DNA of 64,000 bases from Micromonospora sp. NBC_01740 (GCF_035920365.1 NZ_CP109150.1:992001-1056000), one strand, 5' to 3'; numbered from the stretch's first letter, positions 29,413 through 41,792 are shown. Made by a program: numbers and translations. The notes: generated from the letters alone by a model not told the origin.

Positions 29413-31254
29413 TTGCACGAAGAACGGGGTTCCACCGGCGTGCCCGCCGTACGCCGCAAGCGCGCTCCGCGCCGGCTCCTGGCCACCGGCCTCGCCGCCC
29501 TGCTCACCGCCACCAGCGTCCTGGTCGTGACGGCCGCGCCGGCAACCGCCGGGCCGAGCCGGTTCATCCTGCCGACCAGCGGCAGTTGGACCGACGCCCA
29601 CCAGCCGTCGACCGCCACTGTGGAGACCGACGGCACCGTGCCGGTCGGCACCTGGAAGTCCGGCGACGACAAACACACCTCGCGGGCCTACTTCACCTAC
29701 AACCTTGCTCCGTTCCAGGGCAAGCACATCATCCGTGCCCTCGGTGTCACCGAGGAGACGGCGGTCAACGACTGCTCGAAGCCACGCGAGATCGAGCTGT
29801 GGCGGACCGACGTACCGACCAGCGCACCGACCTGGGAGACGTCACCGACGGTTCGAGAGAAGGTCGCTGACATCGCGCCGAGCGCTCCTTGTCAGGGCCA
29901 GCTGGAAGTGCTGCTCACCGAGGCGGTACGGCAGGCGGTCGAGGCCGGACAGACCTCGATCACCTTCATGACACGGATCGCCGGCCACCACGAGAGCAAG
30001 CTGCCCTACGGCCGCTGGATCAGGGAACTCGGCATCTCCATCGAGGCGAACACGCCGCCGGACGTACCGACCGAGCTGGGAATCAACGGGTACCCGTACG
30101 CCTGCGAGTTACAGATCGGCACGACCACGCCGTACCTGGCGGCGAAGGTCACCGACCCGGACGCGGCACCGTCGAACACCGAGCCGGTGACCGCCACCTT
30201 TGCCTGGTGGCCGGTGGACGACCCCACCATGCGGACCGAGTGGACATCCCCGGCCAAGGCCGCCGGGTCGATCTTCCGGTACGACGTTCCGGCCGGTCAG
30301 ATGACCGACGGGAGGTACGCCTTCGCCGTCCGCGCCACGGACGGGGTCGGCAACACCTCCGCCTGGTCGGCGGAGTGCCGGTTCACCGTCGACACCACCA
30401 GCCCCACCCCGCCGACGGTCAGCTCCACGGACTACCCGGCCGACGACGGCTGGTACGGCGGTCCCGGCATCCCGGGCCAGTTCACCTTCTCGGCCGGCGG
30501 CGACACCGACACGGTGAAGTTCCGCTACAGCCTGTCCGGGCAGCCGACGACCGAGGTGGCGGCCGACGCGCCGGGCGGCTCGGCGGCCGTCACCATCGCC
30601 CCGGACCGGGACGGACCCAGGACGCTCACCGTCGAGGCGATGGACCTCGCGGGCAACCGCTCCCCCGCCACGAGCTACGTGTTCCGGGTGCGCACCACCA
30701 GCCCGACGATCACCGACGCCAACCCGACGGCCGGGTACGGCCAGCCGCGCACCCTGACGTTCGCGCCCCGCATGGAGGACGTCGTCGAGTACACGTACCG
30801 GCTCGACGACGGGCCGGAGCAGACCGTGCCGGCGGCCGTTGACGGCACGGCCACGGTCACGATCACGCCGGCGAAGCCGGGCTACACCACCGTGTACGTG
30901 CGCAGCCGGACGGCCGGTGACCTGCCGTCCGGCGAGGGCAGCTACCGGTTCCACCTGGCGACCAAGCCCACGGTCAGCTCGGTCGAGTACCCGATCAACA
31001 AGTTCCAGGGGGCGGTCGCCGGCACGCCGGGAACGTTCGTCTTCGAGGCCGGCATGCCCGGGGTGACGGAGTTCGTCTACTCCCTCGACGGCCGCCCGGC
31101 CGAGACGGTCGCGGCGGGCGCCGACGGGTCGGCGTCGGTGGCTTACACCCCCATGACCGCCGGAATCCGCCGGGTCACCGTCTACACGCGGACCGGCGAC
31201 GGGACCGTGTCGGAGACCTTCAGCGGCACGTTCTACGTCAGCCGGGCGAGCTGA
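29413..31254 (+). CDS. Large secreted protein with Ig-like repeats
   Basis: A 613-residue exported protein. The basic N-terminus plus signal peptide (RRLLATGLAALLTATSVLVVTAAPATA) ends at about residue 47. A DNRLRE-like beta-rich domain (about 50-210: RAYFTYNLAPFQGKHIIRA) carries the structural-protein look of secreted cell-surface modules. It is followed by three or four Ig-like/FN3-like repeats in the middle and C-terminal part (TDPDAAPSNTEPVTATFAWWPVDD; VRTTSPTITDANPTAGYGQP; SVEYPINKFQGAVAGTPGTFVFEAG). The TTG at 29413 is preceded by ggagggc. No catalytic residues are seen. A strong terminator follows. Confidence 0.75.
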   Translation: MHEERGSTGVPAVRRKRAPRRLLATGLAALLTATSVLVVTAAPATAGPSRFILPTSGSWTDAHQPSTATVETDGTVPVGTWKSGDDKHTSRAYFTYNLAPFQGKHIIRALGVTEETAVNDCSKPREIELWRTDVPTSAPTWETSPTVREKVADIAPSAPCQGQLEVLLTEAVRQAVEAGQTSITFMTRIAGHHESKLPYGRWIRELGISIEANTPPDVPTELGINGYPYACELQIGTTTPYLAAKVTDPDAAPSNTEPVTATFAWWPVDDPTMRTEWTSPAKAAGSIFRYDVPAGQMTDGRYAFAVRATDGVGNTSAWSAECRFTVDTTSPTPPTVSSTDYPADDGWYGGPGIPGQFTFSAGGDTDTVKFRYSLSGQPTTEVAADAPGGSAAVTIAPDRDGPRTLTVEAMDLAGNRSPATSYVFRVRTTSPTITDANPTAGYGQPRTLTFAPRMEDVVEYTYRLDDGPEQTVPAAVDGTATVTITPAKPGYTTVYVRSRTAGDLPSGEGSYRFHLATKPTVSSVEYPINKFQGAVAGTPGTFVFEAGMPGVTEFVYSLDGRPAETVAAGADGSASVAYTPMTAGIRRVTVYTRTGDGTVSETFSGTFYVSRAS

Positions 31255-31269
31255 CGTAGGAAGACGACG

Positions 31270-31299
31270 AGGGGCGCCGGGCAGTGGCCCGGCGCCCCT
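31270..31299. terminator. Bidirectional terminator
   Basis: aggggcgccgggc / gcccggcgcccct form a perfect 13-bp stem with loop agtg, between the convergent secreted-protein and fumarase genes. Confidence 0.9.
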
Positions 31300-31314
31300 T
31301 CGCGTACGCGTGGA

Positions 31315-32982
<1,668 letters not shown>

Positions 32983-33049
32983 GAGCGGAAAGCCTAGGGC
33001 AGAAGGGTCGATCAGTCCCACCCGCCGGGTGGGTCCTGGGACGTCGCTC

Positions 33050-34474
33050 TCACCCGGGGCACAGCTCCCGCTTCGGGCCGCAGCTGTCCTCCGGCCCGGG
33101 TACGCCCGCCGTGCCGCCGGGACCGGGTACGCCGCCGTCGCGCGGCGGGACGGGGGCGCCCCGCGCGCCGCCGAAGCGGACGTAGCCGATCTCCCGCCCC
33201 TCGCCGATGATCATGCCGCTCGGGCCGACCGCGAGGGCGTTCGCGGAGGTGCGCAGGCTCGCCAGTTCCCGCCCGGTACGCGGGTCCAGCGCCATCAGCC
33301 GGGACGGCTTCTCGTCGGCGATCACGGCCGCGTACGGGGTGAGCGCCGCGCCGGCCTTCGGCCCGGTCGGGCGGGTCCACCGGACGCGCCCGGCGCCCAG
33401 CTCCCGGCCGACCACCGCGCGCTTGTCGGCCGGCCGGACCAGGGCGTACCGGTCGTCGACCGCGAGCAGCTTCTCCCCGGCGGAGGTGACCAGCAGCAGC
33501 CGCCCGTCGTAGCCGTCGAGGACCGCCTCGCGGGCGTCCGGGGCCACCCCGATCAGCACGTTGCGCGCGCCGTGCGGGTCCTCCCGCTGCACGCAGCCGG
33601 CGTTGTCGGCGGTTCGCAGGTTGATCCCGGCCCGCTGCCACGTCTCCTGGCCGGTCGCCGCGTCCCGGCCGGAGATGGCGAAGTAGCAGGTGCCGTCCTG
33701 GGAGCGGGCGGTGATCCGCAACAGCCGGCCGCCGACCACGGACAGCCGTTCGTCGCGGCCGGGCTCGACGTCCTGGAGCACCCGCCCGGTGGCGGTGTCG
33801 AGGACGTGCACCCGGCCGTCGATGGGGAAGCCGAGCAGCGGCGGTACGGGCTCCGGGCCGGCCACCTCGTCGTCGATGCGGACGGCGTCGAGCCGGCGGG
33901 TGTCGAGCAGCCCCGGGTTGTCGCCGAGCAGCCCGCTGCGCACCCCGGGCACGAAGGCCGTCCAGAGCGGGGCGGTGCCGCGCGCGTCCCAGGCGCTCAC
34001 CGTGCAGTCGGTGGCCTCGACGCAGCGGGCGTCGAGCAGCATGTTGCGGTACGTCCAGACGGCCACCGCGTCGCCGTTGCGCCGCCGGGTGGCGCCGGTC
34101 GTCGGGTCCAGCACCTCGTAGCCCTTGACCAGCAGCTTGCCCACGACGACGACGGAGTCCCGGTCGCCGCCGGCCACCGCGGCCCAGTCGGCCTTGCGCT
34201 CCCACAACTGGGCGCCGGTGGCCAGGCTGCGCGCCTCCACGCGGGTACGCTGCTCGACCACGACGGTCTCGCCGGCGATGGTCACGCTGCGCGGGGTGCC
34301 GCCGACGCGCTGCTGCCAGACCACGTCCGGCTCGGAGATGGGCTGGCTCCGGTTCACCCAGTCCCACATCCCGGGGAACGGGTTCCACACTCCGGTCGCG
34401 GCGAGCGCGACGACGAGGACGAGCGCGAGCAGCAGCCCGCCACGCCACCCCCCGAGGCCGCCCGCCTTCGCCAC
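33050..34474 (-). CDS. Membrane-anchored PQQ-like beta-propeller protein
   Basis: The 474-residue protein has one N-terminal transmembrane helix ([18 protein letters not shown]) and then an extracytoplasmic beta-propeller with PQQ-like blade motifs ([52 protein letters not shown]). No catalytic residues are seen; such propellers are scaffolds or sensors. GTG at 34474 with the charged MAKAG start suits a type II anchor. A paralogue lies at 39664. Confidence 0.75.
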   Translation of the reverse strand: MAKAGGLGGWRGGLLLALVLVVALAATGVWNPFPGMWDWVNRSQPISEPDVVWQQRVGGTPRSVTIAGETVVVEQRTRVEARSLATGAQLWERKADWAAVAGGDRDSVVVVGKLLVKGYEVLDPTTGATRRRNGDAVAVWTYRNMLLDARCVEATDCTVSAWDARGTAPLWTAFVPGVRSGLLGDNPGLLDTRRLDAVRIDDEVAGPEPVPPLLGFPIDGRVHVLDTATGRVLQDVEPGRDERLSVVGGRLLRITARSQDGTCYFAISGRDAATGQETWQRAGINLRTADNAGCVQREDPHGARNVLIGVAPDAREAVLDGYDGRLLLVTSAGEKLLAVDDRYALVRPADKRAVVGRELGAGRVRWTRPTGPKAGAALTPYAAVIADEKPSRLMALDPRTGRELASLRTSANALAVGPSGMIIGEGREIGYVRFGGARGAPVPPRDGGVPGPGGTAGVPGPEDSCGPKRELCPG

Positions 34475-34549
34475 ACGGACACGGTAGCGACGACCGCCGC
34501 GCCGCCGCCGTCCCGCGCCGCCGTGTCGCCGCCCTTTCTCGCGCGCCCC

Positions 34550-34611
34550 GGGTGCAAGGAAGGGCCCCTTCCTATCGCCTTCTGTAGACGAAGGGGCCCT
34601 TCCTTGCACCC
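34550..34611. repeat. 21-bp perfect inverted repeat (AAGGGGCCCTT-type palindromic element)
   Basis: Arm 34550-34570 (gggtgcaaggaagggccc, then ctt) is perfectly complementary to 34591-34611, with 20 bp between. It lies 9 bases past the Lrp stop and thus could terminate that transcript, but the arms' AAGGGGCCCTT signature resembles a short palindrome that I recall as frequent in Micromonospora intergenic DNA. Confidence 0.8.
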
Positions 34612-34619
34612 TCACCTGC

Positions 34620-35108
34620 TCAGCGCTGGGCGGCGGAGCGGACCAGGGGGAGGGTGCGGTAGGTGATCTGCTCGGCCAGGGCGATGATCGTCGAGGCGCG
34701 GCGGATGCCCTCGTACGAGACGATCTGGTCGATCACCCGCTGGAGGTCCGTGTTCGAGCGGGCCACGATCCGGCAGAGCAGGTCGCTGGAGCCGGTGATG
34801 GTGTGCGCCTCCAGCACCTCCGGGATCGCGGCCAGGTGCGCGGCGACCAGGTCGTGCCCGTCCCGCTGGCTGATCTCCAGGGTGACGAAGCTGGTCACCC
34901 CGAACCCGATCGCCGCCGGGGAGATCTCCGGCCCGAAGCCCGAGATGACGCCCCGCTCGACGAGCTTGTCCAGCCGGGCCTGCACGGTGCCCCGGGCGAC
35001 CCCGAGGCGCCGTGAGCACTCCAGCACGCCGATCCGCGGCTCCTCGGCGAGCAGTTCGATCAACCGCGCGTCGAGGGCGTCGAGCTGTACACCCTGACCA
35101 GCACTCAT
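34620..35108 (-). CDS. Lrp/AsnC-family regulator
   Basis: A 162-residue amino-acid-responsive regulator: N-terminal HTH (LDALDARLIELLAEEPRIGVLECSRRLGVARGTVQARLDKLVERGVISGFG) and C-terminal RAM ligand domain (GFGVTSFVTLEISQRDGHDLVAAHLAAIPEVLEAHTITGSSDLLCRIVARSNTDL). Its divergent neighbour is hppD, so a tyrosine/phenylalanine-responsive control of aromatic catabolism is likely. About 157 bases of shared promoter region separate them. Confidence 0.9.
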   Translation of the reverse strand: MSAGQGVQLDALDARLIELLAEEPRIGVLECSRRLGVARGTVQARLDKLVERGVISGFGPEISPAAIGFGVTSFVTLEISQRDGHDLVAAHLAAIPEVLEAHTITGSSDLLCRIVARSNTDLQRVIDQIVSYEGIRRASTIIALAEQITYRTLPLVRSAAQR

Positions 35109-35139
35109 GGCATATCACCCTACTGAATGCGCAACCTGA

Positions 35140-36471
<1,332 letters not shown>

Positions 36472-36482
36472 CACTGACGAGC

Positions 36483-37211
36483 GTGACGCAGCCTCCGACG
36501 TACCCGACGCCGCCGGCCGGTGGGCCTCCGCCCGCCGCCGGCGGCTTCGCGCCGCCTTCCGGTCCCTCCAGTCAGGGGTACGCGGTGCCACCGCAACACG
36601 CCCCGCCGCCCGGTCAGGTCCCGCCCCCGGGCTGGAGGCCGCCGCCCCCGGGCTGGGCTGGGCCGCCCCGTCCGGCCCCGGCGCTCGGGCCGGGCGGCCA
36701 GCCGCTCGCCAGCTTCGGAGACCGGCTGCTCGCCGCGCTGATCGACGTCGCGCTGAGCACGGCGGTGGCGATGGTCCTCTTCCTGCCGCCGTTCCTGATC
36801 CTGATCTGGAACATGATGGACGACCTGACCCGGACCAACCCGGACGGCACCCTCGCCGATCCCGACCCCGCGTCGTTCCTGACCGACTTCATGTTGCCGA
36901 TCCTGCTGCTCGAACTGGGCCTGATGGTGGTCATGCTCGGGCTCTACTGGCTCTACCACGTGGAGTACATGAAGCGCACCGGGCAGACGTACGGCAAGCG
37001 GGTGATGAAGCTGCGGGTCGTGCCGCTCGACCCGGCCGCCACGCTGGACCGGCGGATCGCCGGCAAGCGGTACGCCGTGCAGTACGTCGCCGCCATGTTC
37101 CTGCCCGGCCTCAGCTACCTCGACGGGCTCTGGCAGTTGTGGGACAAGCCCTGGCAGCAGTGCCTCCACGACAAGTTCGCCGGCACCGTCGTCGTTAAGG
37201 TGTCTGCGTGA
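36483..37211 (+). CDS. RDD-family membrane protein (copy 1)
   Basis: A 242-residue protein. A Pro/Gly-rich disordered N-terminus (1-75) precedes the RDD domain: ASFGDRLLAALIDVALSTAVAMVLFLPP starts it with the Arg-Asp pair, and YGKRVMKLRVVPLD with LDGLWQLWDKPWQQCLHDKFAGTVVV ends it (final Asp). Four helices are expected. RDD proteins are membrane proteins of mostly unknown function, some ion exchangers. It follows hppD by 12 bases. Confidence 0.85.
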   Translation: MTQPPTYPTPPAGGPPPAAGGFAPPSGPSSQGYAVPPQHAPPPGQVPPPGWRPPPPGWAGPPRPAPALGPGGQPLASFGDRLLAALIDVALSTAVAMVLFLPPFLILIWNMMDDLTRTNPDGTLADPDPASFLTDFMLPILLLELGLMVVMLGLYWLYHVEYMKRTGQTYGKRVMKLRVVPLDPAATLDRRIAGKRYAVQYVAAMFLPGLSYLDGLWQLWDKPWQQCLHDKFAGTVVVKVSA

Positions 37212-37233
37212 GCGAGCGCAGCGAGGCCAGGCC

Positions 37234-38301
37234 ATGAGTGTCGGACCGGGATGGTACGTCGACCCGGCTGATCCGGAGACCCGACGTTACTGGGACGGCG
37301 AGGGCTGGATCGGCGCACCGATCCCCGTCGACGCCACCCCGCCCGAGGGGCCGCCGCCGGCCGAGCCGCCACCCGCACCCGCCCCGACGTCACCCGCGGC
37401 CCCGGTGCCCGCGTCGGGCGCCCCCGCCGGCGGGCAACCCCTCCCGGGTCAGCCACACCCCGGGCAGCCACACCTCGGGCAGCCGCAGCCTGGGCAGCCT
37501 TACCCCTGGCAGCCGCCGCTGGGGCCGGGCCACCCGCAAGGGCCGGGCCACCCGCAGGGCCCTCCGCCCGGCTGGCCGCCCGGTGGCGGTCCGCCGCCCG
37601 GCTGGCCGCCCGGTGGCTGGCCCGGACGGCCGCCGGAGCCGCGCCCGCACGGGCTCCCGCTGGCCGGGTTCGGCGCCCGGCTGGTCGCCCGGCTGATCGA
37701 CTTCACGGTCGTCTTCGCGCTGAACGCCGTGGTGAACGGCTGGTTCGTCTGGCGGCTGGTCGAGGAGGTCACGCCGTACTGGCGGGAGGTGTTCCGGCGG
37801 GCCATGGCGGGCGACAGCTCCACCGACAACCTGCCGCAGCCCAGCGAGCAGGCCGGCGGCCTCCAGGTCGTCATCCTGCTGATCGCCACCGCCCTCTGGC
37901 TCGCGTACGAGGTGCCGACGACGGCCTCGGGCGGGCAGACCTTCGGCAAGCGGCTGGTGGGCGTCAAGGTGCTGCCGGTGAGCGCGGACGAGCCGCTCGG
38001 CTTCGGCCGGGCGCTGCGCCGGTGGAACACCCTCGGCCTGCCCACCCTGCTCTGGTACTGCTGCGGCCTGGGCCTGCTGCTCCAACTCGTCGACGCGCTC
38101 TCCCCGCTCTTCGACCACCCGCTGCGCCAGGCGCTGCACGACAAGCGGGCGCAGACCGTGGTGGTCCAGCTCCCCCGCGGCAACCGCGGCACCACGGGCG
38201 AGCGCGGCACGCCGGACGACCGCACCAGCACGCACGAGCCCACCACCACGGACGACCGCACCCCCGACGACCGCACCGACCCCTCGGGAGACACCCCATG
38301 A
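37234..38301 (+). CDS. DUF2510-RDD membrane protein (copy 2)
   Basis: A 355-residue paralogue. The N-terminus is the DUF2510 module (GWYVDPADPETRRYWDGEGWIG), then a Pro-rich linker of GQPHPGQPHLG-type and PGWPPGG repeats (about 50-130), then the RDD domain (GFGARLVARLIDFTVVFALNAVV ... GQTFGKRLVGVKVL ... ALHDKRAQTVVV). The acidic, Thr-rich tail ends with the stop overlapping hisC by four bases (ATGA), so the genes are translationally coupled. Confidence 0.85.
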   Translation: MSVGPGWYVDPADPETRRYWDGEGWIGAPIPVDATPPEGPPPAEPPPAPAPTSPAAPVPASGAPAGGQPLPGQPHPGQPHLGQPQPGQPYPWQPPLGPGHPQGPGHPQGPPPGWPPGGGPPPGWPPGGWPGRPPEPRPHGLPLAGFGARLVARLIDFTVVFALNAVVNGWFVWRLVEEVTPYWREVFRRAMAGDSSTDNLPQPSEQAGGLQVVILLIATALWLAYEVPTTASGGQTFGKRLVGVKVLPVSADEPLGFGRALRRWNTLGLPTLLWYCCGLGLLLQLVDALSPLFDHPLRQALHDKRAQTVVVQLPRGNRGTTGERGTPDDRTSTHEPTTTDDRTPDDRTDPSGDTP

Positions 38302-39401
38302 CCGACCCCGGACGTCACCAGCCGGAGCTGCGGCTGACCCGCCCCGACCTGGACGCGCTGCCCAACTACGTGCCCGGCCGCAGCCCGGCCGACCTGGCCC
38401 GCGAGCTCGGCCTCCCCGAGGCGATCAAGCTGGCCAGCAACGAGGTGCCGTACGGGCCGCTGCCCGGCGTGGTGGAGGCCGTCGCCGGTGCCGCCGCCGG
38501 GGTGCACCGCTACCCGGACATGGGCGCGCTCGCGCTGCGCGAGGCGCTGTCCGAGCGGTACGGCGTGCACGTCGACCAGATCGCCACCGGCTGCGGGTCG
38601 GTGGCGCTGGCCGAGCACCTCGTCCGGGCCACCTGCCTGCCCGGCGACGAGTTCCTCTACGCGTGGCGCTCCTTCGAGGCGTACCCCATCATCGCGGCGA
38701 CCAGCGGCGCGACCAGCGTGCGGGTGCCCAACGACGCCGCACACGGGCACGACCTGGCGGCGATGGCGGCGGCGGTGACCGACCGGACCCGGCTGATCGT
38801 GGTCTGCAACCCGAACAACCCCACCGGGACGTCGGTGCGCCGGGCGGAGCTGGACCGGTTCCTGGACACGGTCGGCGAGGACGTGCTGGTCGTGATCGAC
38901 GAGGCGTACCGCGAGTTCGTCACCGACCCGGACGTGCCGGACGGCCTCACCTACCTCGACCGGCCGAACGTGGTCGTGCTGCGCACGCTCTCCAAGGCCT
39001 GGGGCCTGGCCGGCCTGCGGATCGGCTTCCTGGTCGCCCAGCCGGCGGTGGCGGCGGCGATCCGCAAGGTCGTGACGCCGTTCTCCAGCAACATGGCCGC
39101 GCAGGCGGGCGCGCTCGCCGCGCTGGCCCAGGAGGACGAGGTACGGCGGCGGTGCGCCCTCGTGGTGACCGAGCGCGACCGCGTGACGGAGGCGCTGCGC
39201 AAGCTCGTCCCGGACGTGCCGGACAGCCAGGCGAACTTCGTCTGGCTGCCGCTGGGCGACCGGGCGGTGGACTTCGGCAAGGCGTGCGAGGCGCGCGGCG
39301 TGATCGTCCGGCCGTTCGCGGGCGACGGGGTCCGGGTCACCATCGGCACCCCGGCCGAGAACGACGCCTTCCTGGCGGCAGCGGAGACCGCGCTGGCCTG
39401 A
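38298..39401 (+). CDS. hisC: Histidinol-phosphate / aromatic aminotransferase (HisC-type)
   Basis: A 367-residue class I/II PLP aminotransferase. ASNEVPYGPLPGVVEA, CNPNNPTGTSVRRAE, VVIDEAYREFV and the PLP lysine in RTLSKAWGLAGLRIGF are conserved. In this context, behind hppD and two RDD genes, it may transaminate aromatic amino acids (Pat-type) rather than histidinol phosphate; the two are hard to separate by eye. ATG at 38298 overlaps the previous stop. Confidence 0.85.
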   Translation: MTDPGRHQPELRLTRPDLDALPNYVPGRSPADLARELGLPEAIKLASNEVPYGPLPGVVEAVAGAAAGVHRYPDMGALALREALSERYGVHVDQIATGCGSVALAEHLVRATCLPGDEFLYAWRSFEAYPIIAATSGATSVRVPNDAAHGHDLAAMAAAVTDRTRLIVVCNPNNPTGTSVRRAELDRFLDTVGEDVLVVIDEAYREFVTDPDVPDGLTYLDRPNVVVLRTLSKAWGLAGLRIGFLVAQPAVAAAIRKVVTPFSSNMAAQAGALAALAQEDEVRRRCALVVTERDRVTEALRKLVPDVPDSQANFVWLPLGDRAVDFGKACEARGVIVRPFAGDGVRVTIGTPAENDAFLAAAETALA

Positions 39402-39409
39402 GGCGGGTG

Positions 39410-39446
39410 CCGGTCCGGTCCGCCATCCCCTTGCGGACCGGACCGG
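39410..39446 (+). terminator. Terminator after hisC
   Basis: ccggtccggtccgc and gcggaccggaccgg are perfect 14-bp arms nine bases apart, nine bases after the hisC stop. Confidence 0.85.
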
Positions 39447-39484
39447 ACTCTCAGGCGACCGCCACCGGCCCGGAGCCGCACCCG

Positions 39485-39610
39485 TCAGGCGGCGGGACGG
39501 GTGTCGGCATCTTGGTGGACGACGCCGACCGGGCCGGTCGGCGCGGCGTCGGCCGGCGAAGCGGTGACGAGGATGAGGATCGCGCCCAACAGGGCGACCA
39601 AGAAACGCAC
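39485..39610 (-). CDS. 41-aa exported peptide
   Basis: A 41-codon frame, too short for automatic calling, reading MRFLVALLGAILILVTASPADA then a polar tail (APTGPVGVVHQDADTRPAA). The hydrophobic core and A-D-A cleavage site are a textbook signal peptide. GTG at 39610 has a weak agag ribosome site. Its exported product would be about 19 residues. It lies 54 bases before the propeller gene at 39664, which is on the same strand but upstream of it (transcription leftward). Function unknown. Confidence 0.55.
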   Translation of the reverse strand: MRFLVALLGAILILVTASPADAAPTGPVGVVHQDADTRPAA

Positions 39611-39663
39611 AAATGAACTCTAAGTAACTTATGTCCGTTTTGTCGAGCAGCCGAGTCGGCGTT

Positions 39664-40944
39664 TCACGTCGCGGCGAAGACCATCGGCTCCGAGGTCAGG
39701 TAGTAACGCTGGTCGTCCGCCGCCGGGTCGACCGGCTTGCGGAGCCGCTCCACGGCCACGAACCCGCCGGCCGCGTACACCGCGCCGGGCACCCAGCCGA
39801 TCCCGTCCGAGCCCACGTTGAGCGCGAAGAAGGACCGCTGCGCCCCCGTCGCCGGGTCCAGCGTCAGCAGGTCGTTCGTCTCCGTCAGCAGGTGCACCCG
39901 GTCGGGCTGGACGGCGAGCAGCCGCGCCTGCGACAGGCCGGGACGGCGCCACAGCTCCGCGCCCGTACGCGCCGAGCGGCCGACCGCCACCCCGTCCACG
40001 ACCGCCACGGCCGTCCCGCCGACGAGTTCGGCGTCCGGCCGGTCCAGGGCCGGAGCGGCGACCGGTTCCCCGGCGCCGAGCAGCCAGCCCCGGCCCGCGT
40101 CGTCGCCCGGCCTCGCCGTCCGCAACCCGGTGCACCCCGTCCGGCCGGTGCCGCAGCCCACCAGGGTCGCCACCAGCTCGTCGCCGGCATCCGGCGGCCG
40201 CCAGCGCAGGCCCACCGCCCCGGTCGCGGCGTCGCGGAACTCCACCGTCGCCGGCCCCGCGCAGGAGTCGACGGTGATCAGGTGTCCCGACGCGGTCGTG
40301 CCGAGCGCGTCCCGGCACCCGGCGACCGTGTCGCCCGGCGGCAGCGTGACGGTGACGTGCGACCGCCACAGTTCGCGGCCGTCGGCCAGGTCCACGGCAC
40401 GCGCCCACTCCGCCCCGGCCGCCACCACCACCTGCCGCCCGTCGGGCGCGGGGGCCACGAAGATCCCCTGCGGATCCCAGACCGTCGCCGCGCCGGTGCG
40501 CCGGACCGCCTGCTCCCCGACCGGCGCCGGCCCGTCCGCCCGCCAGGCGACCCGGCCCGTCCGCGCGTCCAGCGCCACGAGCCGCCCGTCGGACCAGCGG
40601 GTGACCACCGTCGTCCCGCTCGCCACGACCCCGTCGAGCGCCGCCGGCCAGCGGCGGTACGACCAGTACGGGGTCGTCCGGTGCCGGCCGTCGACCGGGC
40701 GGTCGGCGTAGACCTGACGGTGGGCCGCATAGACCCGCAGCCGGCCGTCGACGACGAGCGGGGCGACGGGGAGCCGGCCGATCACGCCGGCTGAGGGGGA
40801 CGCGGCAGCCGGGTACCCGGCCCGCGCGGGCGTGCTGACCTCGGCGGGGGCGAGCACCCGGTAGACCGTCGCCGCGACGGCGACGGTGCCGAGCAGCGCC
40901 GCGACCGCCACCGCGATCCGCCGCCGGCCGTTCGGGAACCCCAT
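39664..40944 (-). CDS. Membrane-anchored PQQ-like beta-propeller protein (paralogue)
   Basis: A 426-residue paralogue of the 33050 protein: short cytoplasmic N-terminus MGFPNGRRR, membrane helix (IAVAVAALLGTVAVAATVYRVLA), then propeller blades with DARTGRVAWRADG, DLADGRELWRSHV, SARTGAELWRRPG and DPATGAQRSFFALN. Several Cys pairs (GCGTGRTGC) suggest an oxidised extracytoplasmic domain. Function unknown. It flanks the tyrosine-catabolism block on the other side from its paralogue. Confidence 0.75.
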   Translation of the reverse strand: MGFPNGRRRIAVAVAALLGTVAVAATVYRVLAPAEVSTPARAGYPAAASPSAGVIGRLPVAPLVVDGRLRVYAAHRQVYADRPVDGRHRTTPYWSYRRWPAALDGVVASGTTVVTRWSDGRLVALDARTGRVAWRADGPAPVGEQAVRRTGAATVWDPQGIFVAPAPDGRQVVVAAGAEWARAVDLADGRELWRSHVTVTLPPGDTVAGCRDALGTTASGHLITVDSCAGPATVEFRDAATGAVGLRWRPPDAGDELVATLVGCGTGRTGCTGLRTARPGDDAGRGWLLGAGEPVAAPALDRPDAELVGGTAVAVVDGVAVGRSARTGAELWRRPGLSQARLLAVQPDRVHLLTETNDLLTLDPATGAQRSFFALNVGSDGIGWVPGAVYAAGGFVAVERLRKPVDPAADDQRYYLTSEPMVFAAT

Positions 40945-41058
40945 GCCGCACCTCCGCCCGGCACCCTACCCAGCGGAGCCGGTCAGGGCCCTGTCAGGTC
41001 ACCGGCGCCCGGGCGCTCCGGCGGTGACCTGCCGGGGGCATCCACGGACCGCCCAGGG

Positions 41059-41229
41059 CATGCGCCTCGGACCACCCGGCGTGCGCCTCGGGCCGTCCGG
41101 CAGGCGCCTCAGGCCGTCCGGCAGGTGCCTGAGGCCGCCCCGCTTCGCCTCGGGCCAGCCCGGCGTGCGCCTCAGGCCGTCGGGCGTGCGCCTCTCGGAC
41201 CTCCCCGGCGTGCGCCTCAGGCCGCCTCG
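41059..41229. repeat. 21-bp tandem repeat (about eight units) ending in a gene's stop
   Basis: Imperfect units of about 21 bp, consensus gcgtgcgcctcaggccgtcc, run from 41059 to 41229. The last unit includes the final codons and stop of the SRPBCC gene (TCAGGCCGCC on plus). The array has no unique spacers. Some units vary in length (20-25 bp). Confidence 0.85.
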
Positions 41230-41690
41230 GTCGCGTTGGTGGCCGCTGCGGCGGCCAGGTCGGCGAGGTCCTGCCGCAGTGCGCGCTCGACCGCCCGGGC
41301 CGCCAGCCCGCCGAGCAGCAGCGCGACCACCCGGCTGTACGGGGCGGTCGGCACCGCCTCCTGCTCGACCGTGACCGCGGTGCAGCCCCGGCGACGCCGC
41401 TCGACCGGGCGCAGCGCCCAGGTGATCCGGTAGTCCACGCCGGCGCCCCGGGAGCCGAGCACCAACCGTCGGGGCGGCTCGGCCTCGATGACGAGGAACT
41501 CCTCGACCAGCGCGGTGCCGTCGGGCTGGGAACGGGTCTCCCGCCACACGGTGCCGGGGCCGAACGGGCCGGGGGTGAGCACCTCCACCGGCCCGGTGAA
41601 GCGCCGGGTGCGGGTGGTCAGGTCGGTCAGCAGCCGCCAGAGGTCGACGTCGTGCGCCTCCACGAACTCCGTGACCGCCACCGTCGACAT
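41217..41690 (-). CDS. SRPBCC (polyketide-cyclase-like) family protein
   Basis: A 157-residue START-like ligand-binding protein: MSTVAVTEFVEAHDVDLWRLLTDLTTRTRRFTGPVEVLTPGPFGPGTVWRETR followed by beta strands with VLGSRGAGVDYRITWALRPV and a long C-terminal helix. ATG at 41690 has a gggaggtgg ribosome site. Role unknown. Its stop codon sits in the 21-bp tandem array. Confidence 0.8.
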   Translation of the reverse strand: MSTVAVTEFVEAHDVDLWRLLTDLTTRTRRFTGPVEVLTPGPFGPGTVWRETRSQPDGTALVEEFLVIEAEPPRRLVLGSRGAGVDYRITWALRPVERRRRGCTAVTVEQEAVPTAPYSRVVALLLGGLAARAVERALRQDLADLAAAAATNATEAA

Positions 41691-41792
41691 GCCACCTCCC
41701 GTGGCCTCGACGGTACGCCGGGTGAGCGCGGATCGGGGCCCCCGGAGCGGATTTTCCACCGCCGGGAGCCCCGATCCGGAGCGATCGACCCG

